Positions 11,940 through 23,647 of a stretch of 64,000 nt of DNA are shown piece by piece. This DNA is from Metellina segmentata. Lineage: Eukaryota; Arthropoda; Arachnida; Araneae; Tetragnathidae. Location: the NCBI GenBank assembly GCA_947359465.1, contig OX375874.1, positions 101,559,441 to 101,623,440 of the forward strand, given 5' to 3'. The position numbers and the translations under genes are program-made. Each line of letters starts with the position of its first letter. Position 1 is the stretch's first letter. The notes below the pieces were generated by a model that did no database searches, had not been told where the DNA came from, and worked only from the letters and a program-made list of their open reading frames with translations.

Positions 11940-12310
11940 TTTTATAATAGATAAAAGTTAAACAAAAAAAGTGTTAAAACATTAGAAAAAAAGTTCAACA
12001 GTAGAAGAAAAATTAAGCAGTAAAAAAAAAAGTTACGCAGTAAAGAAAAAGTAAACCAGTAACAAAAAGAGTTTAACAATTTAAAGAAAAAGTTAGGCTG
12101 TAAAAAAAATTACGCAGTATTAAAAAAGTTAAACAGTAGCAATAAAGTTAAGTGTTTAAAAAAAATTACGCTGTAAAAAAAATAATGTCGTAACAACAAA
12201 AAAAAAAGGTTTAACAGTAAAAAAAAAAAATTAAGTAGGAAAATAAATTAACTGTAAAAAAATTTGAGCAATTGTAAATTTTTTTTATGAAAATGTTTTT
12301 GAAAAATAAT
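11940..12310. repeat. A-rich low-complexity tract, right arm
   Basis: Mirror of the T-rich tract at 10480-10860: gttaaacagt or gttacgcagt blocks separated by A runs. No gene. Confidence 0.7.
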
Positions 12311-12476
12311 AAGAAAATATATGTTTAAGTGCTTTTTTTTTTATTATTATTCATTTTCTTTCTATCTTAATGTTTACTTTCTAGGCTGTTATTTATTTTT
12401 TTTGTTTTTTGTTTCTAGATTTAAAAATACAAAAAATAAGTTGGAAAATAAAAAGCAACTAATCTCAAAATTAATA

Positions 12477-12482
12477 TTTATT
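12477..12482 (-). terminator. Polyadenylation signal, right-arm polymerase
   Basis: TTTATT on the plus strand reads AATAAA on the minus strand, about 190 bp beyond the stop codon at 12671-12673. It mirrors 10312-10317. Confidence 0.5.
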
Positions 12483-12670
12483 TCAAGCTTTCTTGCATTA
12501 CAGAGTACATTTACACACATATTTTTAAAAACAATTAGTAACTTCTTTCTAAGACATTTAAAAATTCCTCTATCCTAAAAATACTAAACTGAATTTGCAA
12601 ATTATAAATAAATATCTATACATAATCAAAATAAATACAAAAAAAAAATGTACAAAATTATCATTCTCAT

Positions 12671-15600
12671 TTAGTATCCATATGGAAGAGTACAATAATC
12701 TTCTTTGACGACCCTTTTGTCATAGACAAGTTTATATTTCTTTTCTTCGTATCGATTGACAACTTTACGTCTTTTTGCGTCTCTAGTAATTTTTGAAGGA
12801 TTGTGCACAGAAAGAGTGGTGTCCATGTCTAGATCCTGTACAAGCACTTTCATTGATTCAAAATTTAAAATTTCGGAATTTTTATAATTTAAGCTGAAAC
12901 CTCTAATCTTACAACATCTGGTTCCGTCGTTTTTTTCATAGGCATAATTCTTTGCTCCTCCTAAAAAATAAAGGCAATAGTATAAGTATTTACTGTAGTT
13001 AACTTCCATAGGTGTATAAAATCCCTCCCCCATCCCAGATTTAATACAAATAAACTTACCAGAAACAAAAACATTAATAGACTTGCCATCTAATTCATCT
13101 GTGAATTCTCCCAAAAAGGAGCCCAAAGGAGGGTCATTCGATCCATTAAAAGCGTATATGATACTAAAAATGTAAAAAAAAACCCTTGTCATACGCTGTT
13201 TAACAAATAAAATCTATACACATAACCCCATGAACAAATAATTACCTGTCAGTGTCAAAGTAGAGTACGTCTTTGCCTAACTTTTCCAGTTCGTCGTAGA
13301 GTTTCAGACGGGCCCATGCAGTTGTGAACGTAGCTAGAAATATGTTGGTGCTGTTGGAAGGCGTAACAAATTCCTCCTTGTACACGTATTGTACAGCTGC
13401 TACATTCTCTGTTGGAAGATAGAGATCCTTAACCTGTAATGTAAAGAAAAATGGTTTGCAAAATATATTTTACTTGTAAAAAAAAATGTTCACTGTATTA
13501 TTATTAAACATTTATTTTTTTCCTGTAAAGATTATAATAATAGTATTACCTCTATAGTTGAATCAGCTATCATTTGGTTCAAATCAGCCAGTTTAGTGAT
13601 GTAGCGAAGCTGTACTTTATTTTCCGACATCCCCCATCGACCCCAGAAACTATAAAATGACACAATTAATATTATTAAATATATGCATAAATAAAAAATA
13701 CTGAAAAGATATACACACATAATCACGTCGTCCTCCCCCTTACCTATTTAGACAAAAGTTTGGAAACTTGACGTTTTCCTGCATTTAATCCTATTTTAGT
13801 AGGGTCTAAAGTAATTCCCTCTTGATCTTTGTAGTTTCTTACATAAGCTTCTTTTTGCTCAGCAGAAGAGCAGTTAACAGGCCATCCAGACGATTCTTGC
13901 TTAAGTTTTAGAAACGTGTCAATATAGTCAGAAAAGAGACCTGTCTGACTTTCTTTAAAGTGGTATATCTAAAATAAAAAAGTTAATAAAGTACTTGTAC
14001 TATAAAATTTGCAATGTATATAACTTACTAAACATTTAAAAAAAAATTAACAACCTCATAAATTTTGAGAACTTGGTATCCTTTCTGGAGTGCTTTTTTC
14101 ACCTCTTCTGTAACCCATGTTCCTACAAAACTGCGTTCGCTACTGGCATGCAGACATTCTGACTGTTGAAAGGTTTCAACGCAGGTCTTGCATAAAGGAA
14201 ACATCAGTTTGTTGTTTGATCTGTGTTGAAAATGATTTTTGTTAAAGGTGTATCATTAAAAAATAATAATAAATTGTTAAAATAGAAGAACAAATCAAAT
14301 CACCTGTATGGTAACACAGGAAAATATAATTTTCTGGGGGGTAAAATAATTCCAAGTAATCACTCAGAGGCCCAAAATCCGATGTAATAACTTCATGATG
14401 TTTAATAGGGTATCTAGAAGGCAAAAAAAAAATTTTTTTTTCAAGTATTTCTAAAATTTATTTAAAAAAAATTTTGTAGTGTAAAATAGGGTCTTACCGA
14501 CAGTACTTGTTTACATAGGGGTAAAGGCTAGTGAAGTCTATATACTTAGCCTCTCCTTCATAGTAAAGGCGAACAGCGTTTGTTCGACCCCCGAAGAACG
14601 AATCTCTGGGGTTTAGCCGCTCCACCACGTCGTGTGTTACTAAAAAGGCTTTAAATTCTTGGTTGCTTGTTTTCCAAGTGATGAATTCGTGTTCCCACAT
14701 TTCAATATACTGGTACCCCAGAGACCTCAATTTTTGCTCCGTGCTTTCAGTTTTTCTTCGTAATTCCCACATGTAATGACCATTCACTGGGTTTACAATA
14801 TCCTGGTCTGCATAACACTGTGAGCAACCATGAAAAAAGCATCCTAAATGTAAAAAAAAATTTTTTTAGTTGTGCATTAAAAAAAAAACTGTATTTCATA
14901 ACTTGTTTGACCGTTTTCTTAACTCACCTTGAAACTGATACACGGTATTGGTTTCTTCGCATAAACCATCCACAGAAATGCCTCCTACCTTCCTCTCACC
15001 AAGACCATTGCCTGCATGTAGAATAGGTGTACCATGCTGATGAACTAAAAAATCCAGCCATTGTATAGACGTTACACTGTACCTCGTACGGTTTACACCC
15101 TCATTTCTTGACACATATGCTATTGTTCCATTAGAAATGAAACGTGATCGGTACGTGGCCATGCAAGCGCTGGAAATGGTTACATGCTGAAAGGGGTCAA
15201 CTCCGGTCACACTTAAAAATTCTGTCCTGAATTGCAGACAGCAACGCCGTAAAATATCAACATCCGATCTAAACAATATTAAAATATATGTAAGAACAAA
15301 CTACTATAAACAGCCGCTAGTAGTAAAAAACTATTTCAAACAAGAATACTTGCCTACAGTACTTTAACATTTCATCTTGGAAGTTAAAATTCGCCCTCTT
15401 CCTCTCCTCATACCACGCATAAAATTTTTCCCGGTCAGCAGCAAGCATCGAATTAGGTGTGTAAAATGATGCATCGGGTAAATCGCCTACATAGGCCTGA
15501 TTGTTAGGGGAATTAAATAAATGGGGGAAGTAACCTTTAGCTAATTCTACTATGCCAAACGTTTTGGGTAATTTGGAAAGGGCCATAGGTAAAAAGTTAA

Positions 15601-17878
15601 AAGAGTCAATGACTCTTATTTTAAAAGAGGTTAGTTCTATTTGCATTATTTTAGAGCCATTCGGAATAATGTTAGGGGTTAAACCTTGTTGCAATAAATA
15701 TGCTAAAACAAATTGTCCATCAAAGCCTCTCATATTATGAGCAATTGCAGTGTACTCTTTATGTTGCGAAGAAAAAAGAAATGCGCAAAACTGGTTGAGA
15801 GCTTCATATCCCTTAAACACAAATTCTGTACCATCCGCATACATAGCAACAGCAAAGTTAACTTTATGTTCCGAATCACTTTGATCAGTCTCAAAATCAA
15901 AAAATATTAACTTTTCATTAAAGCATTTAGCAAGGGTTTTCTTAAGGAAACATGAATGTTCAATAGATGAAAATGAATTGCAGTTATTGCAGCGTATCTC
16001 CCCACATTTATGTAAATGACGCGGTCGATCTTTCGATTTTAAAAATTTTTTACAACTAGAGCACACATAAAATTGCTGGCAAAAACTATTCTTTTTGTTA
16101 ATTAAAGATTTATGTCTTGAAAAACATTCATCAGACCTACATGAGCGATTACAGTCCGAGCACCTTTTACGTACACCTTCCGTACACTCCCGTGAATAGC
16201 ATATATGACATAAAAAATCACATCTGTGTTTGTGGATATTATTGTACGCTTTATCACACTCAGAACAGTAGTAGGCAGAGGCGTGGAAACCTGTCATAGA
16301 CTGTATAACATCAAAATGATTATCATTGAAATAAAGAAATAGTTGGGGACGAGATGGGCGTATGGGTCCTTTATAATCAACCTGAAACAGTTATTAAAAA
16401 AAAACAGTTTTAGATTTGTATTAAATTTCTAATCCTCAAACTTAAAATAATCCCCCCCCCTTAAATAATAAAAAAAAAAGAACTTACCTTATTCAAGTTG
16501 TCTGAAGAAACCACATGAATTTGAACATTTAAGTAGTCTTCAAATTTTCTAATTTCCGAATAGCCACATGGTCCCAGGGGCACAACAGCATTTAGGTGTA
16601 AATCCTCAGCCATACGTTTTTGTAGAGGTTTCCTACCGTTAGCTAGGGATTTGTAGTTCGGCTGTTTCTCTTGGTAAGCCATGCCAACAACAATCGCACG
16701 TGCACAGCAAAGTCCTTCATCGTCTCTGGGTATGCACAGTATACTGCTCTTGTGTAAGCGATTGGAAGCAACATCTAAAAGGCGTCGCCTTCCACCTCCT
16801 TGCGGATTTCGCACTGTAATAACATCAATTCGAAAGGTCCTGTCGTCAAGTGGAATGCTGTCTTTACTCTGAAACATAAAATAAAATTTGAGAAAAAATG
16901 CCATGCAAGTTAAAAGTTACATTCTTGAAACAAATCTCATGTAATATTACCTGTAAGACTTTCATTATCGTTGAAAGAATGAACTCCACCGAAATGTCCC
17001 GAATCTTTTTCAAACATGTTGAAATTGGTCGATCCAAGTTATCCGAAAAAAAGCAGAATCTGTAAATAAATAACATTAATATGACAAAAGGAAATATGCT
17101 AATACTTCTTACACGACTATTTGCACATCCAGTAGTACCTTATAAAATCGTTCTCTGTCATGTTTACAGTTGTTTCGGCTATAAGTGCTGTTATGAGCAT
17201 TTGCAAGAATGTCAAGGCAGTATTGATGACACTTCCTCTATAATGGTGTGGGATTTGCTCGGCATTAATTTGGGCCGTAAAAGTTTGTTCCTCAGTTTGA
17301 AAACGAGCGTTGACCCTTCTCCTAGTCTCTCTTAAAGTGTACGGCATATCAATCTAATAATAATAAAAAAAAGTATAAGCAAAATGTTATTCATAGTTTA
17401 ATGCACTGTATTAATATAAACAAAAAAGTATTCTATAATTACCGCGTCATTACTGCCTCCAATTTGGTTTTCAAAATTGTAAATCTGTATTTAAAAAAAG
17501 AAGGTATCACTACATGTTAAACCTTAACTTTTAAATAAACATAAAATTACAAAAATAATGAACAAATAGGCGTACAGTTAGTTACACTTACATGTGGGTC
17601 ACTTTCAACTTCTTTAACCCATTCAAGCTCCTCTTCTGTCATAGGATAATCGGAAAACAGTTGCGATAACTCATCCTCTTTCTAAAACAAAAGAATTTGC
17701 TTTAGAACTTAAAAGCTTTCTTAAAATTAATAACTCCTTCCACATAATTCAGAGAGGTATATGCAAAAATACTTACAAGAGCTTCCTTTTCCAACTCTAT
17801 GATCTCGTCCATTTCTTCATCGGCATTGGGGTTTTCAGCAAATAATTTAGAAACCGCGTCTTGGTTACTCAAATCCAT
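12671..17878 (-). CDS. Protein-primed family B DNA polymerase, 16 predicted exons, two frame breaks (right arm)
   Basis: Mirror copy of the left-arm gene with the same function and motifs. Predicted exons, in transcript order: 17777-17878, 17592-17681, 17443-17484, 17139-17353, 16951-17059, 16488-16868, 15354-16381, 14928-15268, 14498-14843, 14304-14413, 14055-14220, 13744-13968, 13550-13649, 13246-13433, 13060-13163, 12671-12960. Amino-acid differences from the left copy that I could see: Asn to Thr and Arg to Gln in exon 4, Pro to Leu in exon 6, Leu to Arg in the zinc-binding region of exon 7. All exonuclease and polymerase motifs are unchanged. The GC-AG intron 7, the frame break in exon 10 and the stop at motif B are present here too. 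Transcription runs toward the palindrome centre, convergent with the left copy, so read-through RNAs of the two would be complementary. Confidence 0.85.
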
Positions 17879-17971
17879 TTTCCACCTTTAGCATAAACTG
17901 ACAAGAATCTCAAAAATAACTAGACAGCCATAGTTCTCTTGAACATCTGGTCGTCTCACTCTGTACATTGA

Positions 17972-18000
17972 CTTTTATAGTTTTACACTGACCTTTTATA
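17972..18000 (-). promoter_or_regulatory. TATA-like boxes upstream of right-arm polymerase
   Basis: Minus-strand TATAAAAGG (17992-18000) and TATAAAAG (17972-17979) lie upstream of the start codon at 17876-17878, as exact mirrors of the left-arm boxes. Confidence 0.45.
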
Positions 18001-18718
18001 TCACTTTTGAGTCACGTGTCTTGTTTTATAATCTTAGTACGTGCCCACTAGAACGAACCAATAAGAATCGTATGTTTTCCCCTTCCCAATCTCAAACATC
18101 AGTTCATATCCATATTATGCTTCAAACTGTTATCTGTAAATTCCGTATTCTTTCATTTTCAAAGATTGAACCTAGAAAGTATCAATTTGTAGATGTCACG
18201 TGTGACTCATTACTATTAGTCATCAAAACAGTACAAATAGTTCTTTCGTTTCCTTAAATACTTTTCAGATACCACACAGCACGTATACTTCGGTAGTTTA
18301 AGCTAATCTTTCTTTTGAGTCTCTTTTATCGCAGACTCCGTGTATAAGTCCGTTTCTTTCCTTATCTTAATTAACCTTACACGCGATAGTATGACTAAGT
18401 ATTGTTTAGAACAAGTACAGAGACTTCTAGACTTTTCAATCCTTGGTAGTATGTATTTTGTCACGTCAGTGTTTAACTCTGTTATCTTATGGGTACAAAT
18501 ATTTCTTAGTCACCCGTTCCAGAAGATGGCACTACCAGTCATTAGCTTGGTAACACAGCAGTAATATATCAACAAAATGATGTCACCTTAAGCAACAAAA
18601 ATGTAAACAAACGTCTACCCTTTTTCTTATCAGAAGTCATTCCCAACTCCTTATCGATAACCCCAACCCCTTATCAAACGGCGGCCATCTTGGATGCTCA
18701 AGTGACCCCCATACTACT

Positions 18719-18724
18719 ATCGAT
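18719..18724. other. 6-bp target-site duplication, right copy (ATCGAT)
   Basis: ATCGAT directly follows the right terminus ...CATACTACT. Outside it the flanks differ (attca on the left; gttataac on the right), so sequence symmetry ends exactly at the duplication. Confidence 0.8.
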
Positions 18725-20280
18725 GTTATAACTTTATCTGCAATACACGCATACAGATATCAGATGATATTTGAGCCAATATTCCATGGAAGATACAACA
18801 AACTGTTGGAGATATTTTGACAGTTCCCATAACCTTTGTAGTTATCTCTAGCATAAAATAAGATCAATAAGATCTCCCAAACTACTTACTACCAAGTAAT
18901 ATCGATTTAACAGCAATTTCTACATATTGATTTCAAATAATAAAGGCACTGTTCAAAAGTACAATCTCACGTTGTAAACAGTTTTTACAGATCACTAAGA
19001 TCTTTTGTTCAACTTTGTATTAAACAAGACTAATATCACGCTTACTACTTCTTTCTAAGTGGCATTAATTTGAAACCATTTTTTACCGTATTCGCGTTTG
19101 AATATTTAATAATGTTCGAGTCAATGTTCCTGGGTAAAATAATTGATCCCTGAGAATAGTTGTTGTAATTTAATACAGGCCTCGAAATAGATTTTTTAGT
19201 TTGGGTGAACAGATTATATTTTAGGTACACATAGAAAAAACGTAATATAAGAGTATTAATGTAATGTAAACTACTTTATTAGTTGGGTATGTTCATATAG
19301 GTTCGTTGTAGATAGTAAATAAAAAGTATTCAAAAATCGAAATTCTCCCTTCTCCGGCGTACGGCTGTCGCGATAGTCACTTCAACAGAGCCATCTGTAA
19401 AATGTTTCGATCATCGAAAAGTTCTGGTGGCAGTGACACAAGTAAACCTTCCTCCTGTATAAACCCGTTACGTCCCAACGATTTTGTTTTCGCATAGTGT
19501 GTAATTAGGAATTTTAATCACATTCCTTTAGAGCGAGAGAATTCGATACTGATATTTTGTTCAAACATCAAAATGACATAAAACAAGTTCCCCAACCCCC
19601 TTCACTTTTTTTAACGTTAGGTGTACTGCGAGCACCTAGCGGGAAAAAATTAGGTGCACAATTTTATTTTCATGTGCACAGTGCACCCGGGTATTTCGAG
19701 CCCTGTTTTAATCAACACATAGCCTTTACATTCAAGTCTAGTTTAAACGAAGATCAATAAAAACTCAATGCGTGTGATTTATGATACTGATTTCATAACT
19801 TTACCCTGCAGTACCTGAATATAGATATGAAATAATTACTTAAGGTTCCATTGTGCCATTTCCCATTGGAATGTTACTTTCGTGGTACCATTTACCATTG
19901 TAAGGAGTTCTGCAGAATACTAATCCCTTCACTAAACATTTTGAATAACATTTGTGTAAATGTTTCAGAGTACAAGCAGCTAACCGTTGTAGAGGTTTTA
20001 CATAAAACAACTCATTCTCCTCTGCATAACGTATTTGCCTCTAGCATAAAATGTCAATACGACTTGGGGCCTCTCACTTCCGTTTACTACTTCTTGTTTT
20101 GTGATATAAACTTCGCAACTTTACATGCAGTATAATCATTCAAAAACAACTCTCGAAACAAAGCTAAATAATTTCAAGACCATAATGTCAATCGGCTTGC
20201 GCTACTCCGAACACAAGACATTCAATATCATGTAATAGACACACAATGAACGTTTTACTGGCTCATAAGAGAGAAAAACA
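18725..20280. repeat. Diverged satellite units (about 176-bp family)
   Basis: Degenerate copies recur: ttgagccaatattccatgg (18771), ttcgagtcaatgttcctggg (about 19112), a gcataaaataagatcaataa block (about 18851), gatttcataactttaccctgcag (about 19789), aaatgtttcagagtacaagcagc (about 19958). These match the flank of the palindrome and the cleaner array that follows. Open frames in this stretch are unsupported. Confidence 0.55.
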
Positions 20281-21120
20281 CCCAGGAAGGAATATACCTG
20301 ACAAGAACCGAACCTGTGCCGCCTACAACTTGCATGTTGCTATCGCATTGGGCTTACCCACTCAGCCACGACGTTCGAATAGTAAATAACGTTTTAGTTT
20401 ATGTTCCAGGGTACTAGCAATTAATCGTAGTAGAGGGAAATACACCCAGGAAGGAATGTACCTGACAAGAACTGAGCCTTTACCACCTACAACTTGCATG
20501 TTCCTAAATCGGTGGACATGCTCACTTAGCCACGACGGACCTCTCCACGTTCAGATATTAAATAACATTTGCGTGAATGTTCCAGGGTAGAAACAACTAA
20601 TCGTAGCAGAGGGAAATACACCCAGGAACGAATATACTTGACAATAACTGAACCTGTGCCGCCTACAACTTGCATGTTGCTATCGCATTGGGCTTACCCA
20701 CTGAGCCACGACGTTCGAATAGTAAATAACGTTTTAGTTTATGTTCCAGGGTACTAGCAATTAATCGAAGTAGAGGGAAATACACCCAGGAAGGAATGTA
20801 CCAAACTAGAACTGAGCTTGTGCCACCTACAACTTGCATGTTCCTTAATCGGTGGACATGCTCACTTAGCCACGACGGACCTCTAAACGTTTAGATATTA
20901 AATAACATTTGCTTGAATGTTCCAGGGTAAAATCAACTAATCGTAGCAGAGGGAAATACACCCAGGAACGAATATACTTGACAAGAACCGAACCTGTGCC
21001 GCCTACAACTTGCATGTTCCTATCGCATTGGGCTTACCCACTGAGCCATAACGTTTGAATTGAATATTAAATAGCGTTTGAGTTTATGTTCCAGGGTTCA
21101 AGCAACTATTCGTAGTAGAG
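20281..21120 (-). repeat. Dimeric satellite array with tRNA-like units
   Basis: The phrase atgttccaggg recurs at 20401, 20577, 20741, 20917 and 21086, spacings 176, 164, 176 and 169. Alternate units resemble each other more than their neighbours, giving a higher-order period of 340 bp. On the minus strand each unit contains gtcgtggctgagtgggtaag (an A-box-like sequence as in Ser/Leu tRNAs, e.g. 20353-20372) followed about 45 bp later by a caggttcggttcttg B-box-like sequence (20301-20315). Copies start near 20296, 20462, 20640, 20800 and 20980. The tRNA-like segment could not fold into a normal tRNA by eye. Confidence 0.75.
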
Positions 21121-21124
21121 GGTG

Positions 21125-23115
21125 TTTACAGAAAAAACACCTAACACATTCTCCTTCAGCTAAAATAAGACCTCCCCGCAGTTTCTTACTACCCGGCATA
21201 AATTTCGCAACCTTACCTTTACCTGCATTCAGTGACAACTCTCTTTCGAAACAGAACCAAATTCACTCAAGATCAACCGTAATGTGAATCGACGTGTTTT
21301 ATTTCCCCTCCAAAATCACAAATCCGTCCATTCGTTGCTGTCACTTACAGATATGTTCCAGAAAATTCCATTCCCGGGCAGGATAAGGCTCTCTGGTTGC
21401 AAGTAATCACCTAGGGAAGGGTACGTGGGAAGCGAGGGACCCTGAAAACCGGATGAAAAAAAATAATAAACAGACAACCCCCTCCCCTCGCACACAGCAA
21501 CAAAAAAAAAACACCTGCCCTCTGGCTTCGGCGTCACCTTGGGAACGATGGAAAAAGGGAAGATGAAAAAAGTGTTCCATTTGCCGATGCAGCTATTCAA
21601 AATCCTTCAGATCTGAAGACTTCCCCTGCCTTCAGATATGTCCCGACTGTCGTCGTGGGGGCCTCGGGGAAGAATTCTTTTGAAATGCGATTGGCAGGAG
21701 ACGGAAATTCCACCCACCCCTCGCCAGAATGCCGTCGGAAGGCCATTGGCTCGCAATTTAATGCCATTTGTATGTAAATTGGATCATTGGTATCGAAGAG
21801 CTGTCTTCCAGGTATTTGTTGGGATGTTTCAAACTTCGGAGACAGAAATCAGACTCGCTGCACCAGCGTTGGAAATTGAGGAAACTCGTGTACATAGTCG
21901 TCAAACGAAATTAAACTCAAGACTGTTCATGAGATGTGTGCTGGCCATGAAATTTTTGACAGAGACGGCTGAAGGATAGTGGTGCAATATATCTCCTCCA
22001 CCTTTCAATAAGCGCATCCAGCAATAACTTTCGATTTTATTTATTTTATGATTAGTTTTCGTTATGTTGTTTTTAAGATCGTATATTAAACAATACTTTG
22101 GAAACAGAGCACTTTTTTACTCACACACATTAAACTATTCGAAAAACAGTCATCACTACTGTCGTACGAACTTGGAATAGACGCGATATTAAATTTAAAG
22201 TTATATCATTAGAATTTAATTTGGAATGAAAATTCGATTCTTTTGCGTTTGGTCTAAAAGGAAGGATCGACAGTGGTATACAAAGAATTGACAATAACCA
22301 AGAGTCCTTTTCTTCGTTTGCTCCATGAGATCACCTAGGAAGTAATAATTAAAACCACATAGCTCTAAGGAAGACCAAAAGCACTTTCCATATTCAAAAT
22401 CTTTTATTTTAACGAGAACGAGTATATCCGGTGGTGCAATGGGAAAACACTGATGATATCACAAGACACCAAAAAAAGGGAGGTAAAACTACGCGAATGT
22501 AGTGAAAGGCGAATCTATCTGCCTCAAATCTAATCGGGGATGTGAACATTTGATCGCACACAGGGAGGTGAACATATCTACATCACGTCAAAATGGGAGG
22601 AAAGACTATGCATCTTTTCCCGGGGATAGGGACCGGAGTCCCGCATTACCCCTTCTGCCGTTAGTGCGCACCGCATGAAAAATCAAGTGTTTAGTCTGCT
22701 TCCATCCGAGTCTAACCAACTAACCGACTTCTCTCCCTTTGAATCTGGACGTTCAAGGCTTTATAAGTTTTCTTTTGTAGAGATGAGTTGAGAGAAAGCC
22801 TAGCTGCTTAATGTGCTCGGAAACGTTTCTTCCTTCACTCTGTCATGTTTAGTTGCAGTTTTTCCTTCTTCTTCTGCCTCGACCCCCAATAACAGACAAC
22901 CACTATGGCATCTTAATGTGTTTGTTTTTCACAGTTATTCGGCCAGGGAGGTTCCTCTCGTACCAGTACCCTGGGTTCAGCGAATTGTTAACGGCTTTTT
23001 GTGGGGGTTCTGCGTCCATTGCAGACCGAGAGTGCAGGGGTTGTGTCCACGAGGTAGACGTATACTGAAATAGGTCAGTTATATATAAAAATAAAATGTG
23101 CAATGTCACAACTAT
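21125..23115. other. No recognised gene
   Basis: Somewhat GC-richer around 21350-21950, with a 113-codon open frame at 21638-21979 that shows no motif or homology I know. The rest has only short frames. I see no repeat structure. Confidence 0.4.
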
Positions 23116-23119
23116 GTAA

Positions 23120-23420
23120 ATATTTTAATTAACGTCGAACTTCAGCAAAGCGACGGGTGACGGTCCCAGAACAACACCACGTAATTTAGAGCCACGGTCA
23201 GATGACGAGGTTACACTTCATCTGGCATCCCACTCTCCAACTTCCACAAAACACCACTTACATGCATTTGGGATTTGACGTGCACCATCCCCCTTTGTAC
23301 ACGATGGTCTTTAGTTGGATTCGAACTCGCAATCCTCAGGTTGTTAATCCGTTACTCTTCCAACAGTGCTACCGAGACACCATCAGAGATTGTGGACGCA
23401 CATGTGGTTCCAACCCTTCA
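23120..23420 (-). repeat. SINE family A, nearly complete copy
   Basis: Minus-strand reading begins with a tRNA-like head (ctcggtagcactgttgg A-box region; gcgagttcgaatccaac B-box) at about 23315-23400. The family body (catctgaccgtgg, accgtc) follows and the copy ends in a cgttaattaaaat tail near 23125. The A and B boxes are the internal RNA polymerase III promoter of tRNA-derived SINEs. Confidence 0.75.
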
Positions 23421-23647
23421 CGAAATTATTTCGCTGAATAGGAGTAGAATTCTTATTCCTTGGTAAAGTGATGAGAACAAACCGTACTTTACTATTAAAT
23501 ATGTTTAATTACAATGAATAGGGGAATTATTCACAGGGGATCATCGTTACGTCACATTGTGTGTGGCCGTGTGCCACCATTTTTTGAGGTTATTCCAGCG
23601 TCTTTACTTCAGAGATATGTCGCGTTCGATTATGTTATTCGATGTGT

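Larger units (their letters stand above)
4072..18718. mobile_element. Palindromic Polinton/Maverick-type element (PolB-only, 14.65 kb)
   Basis: Two arms, 4072-11340 and 11454-18718, are near-identical reverse complements. Paired coordinates sum to 22790 at the outside and 22794 at the inside, so only about 4 bp of net indel has accumulated, in homopolymer runs of introns. I noted about ten substitutions by eye, for example at 4106, 5468, 5942, 6600 and 9612. Termini start AGTAGTATGGGGG and the element is flanked by a 6-bp duplication. Long terminal inverted repeats, AG ends, 6-bp duplications and a protein-primed polymerase define Polintons, which are normally 15-20 kb with short to kilobase-scale repeats and about ten genes. 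Here the repeats have grown to nearly the whole element, and only the polymerase gene is present, once per arm. Integrase, FtsK-type ATPase, cysteine protease and capsid genes were looked for in both arms and not seen. The element is probably non-autonomous for integration. Confidence 0.8.
11454..18718 (-). repeat. Palindrome, right arm
   Basis: Reverse complement of 4072-11340. Net length differs by about 4 bp: one base in the G/C run of intron 6 (mirror of 6330-6340) and three bases in the T run of intron 13 (mirror of 9305-9316). It ends CCCCCATACTACT followed by the second ATCGAT. Confidence 0.9.

Noticed and set aside
4072..18718. Palindrome as two separate Polintons inserted head to head
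   Set aside because: Two independent insertions should each have their own duplication and outer termini at the centre; the centre has no Polinton ends and one 6-bp duplication surrounds the whole.
20296..20372. Functional tRNA gene on the minus strand
   Set aside because: A- and B-box-like sequences are present but I cannot fold acceptor, D, anticodon and T arms, and the unit is tandemly repeated.
20281..21120. CRISPR array (regular repeats with spacers)
   Set aside because: Eukaryotic context, units of about 170 bp, and the supposed spacers are themselves repeated in a dimeric pattern.
21638..21979. 113-codon open frame in a GC-richer stretch
   Set aside because: No recognisable domain, no splice, promoter or poly(A) support, and no conserved codon pattern that I can see.
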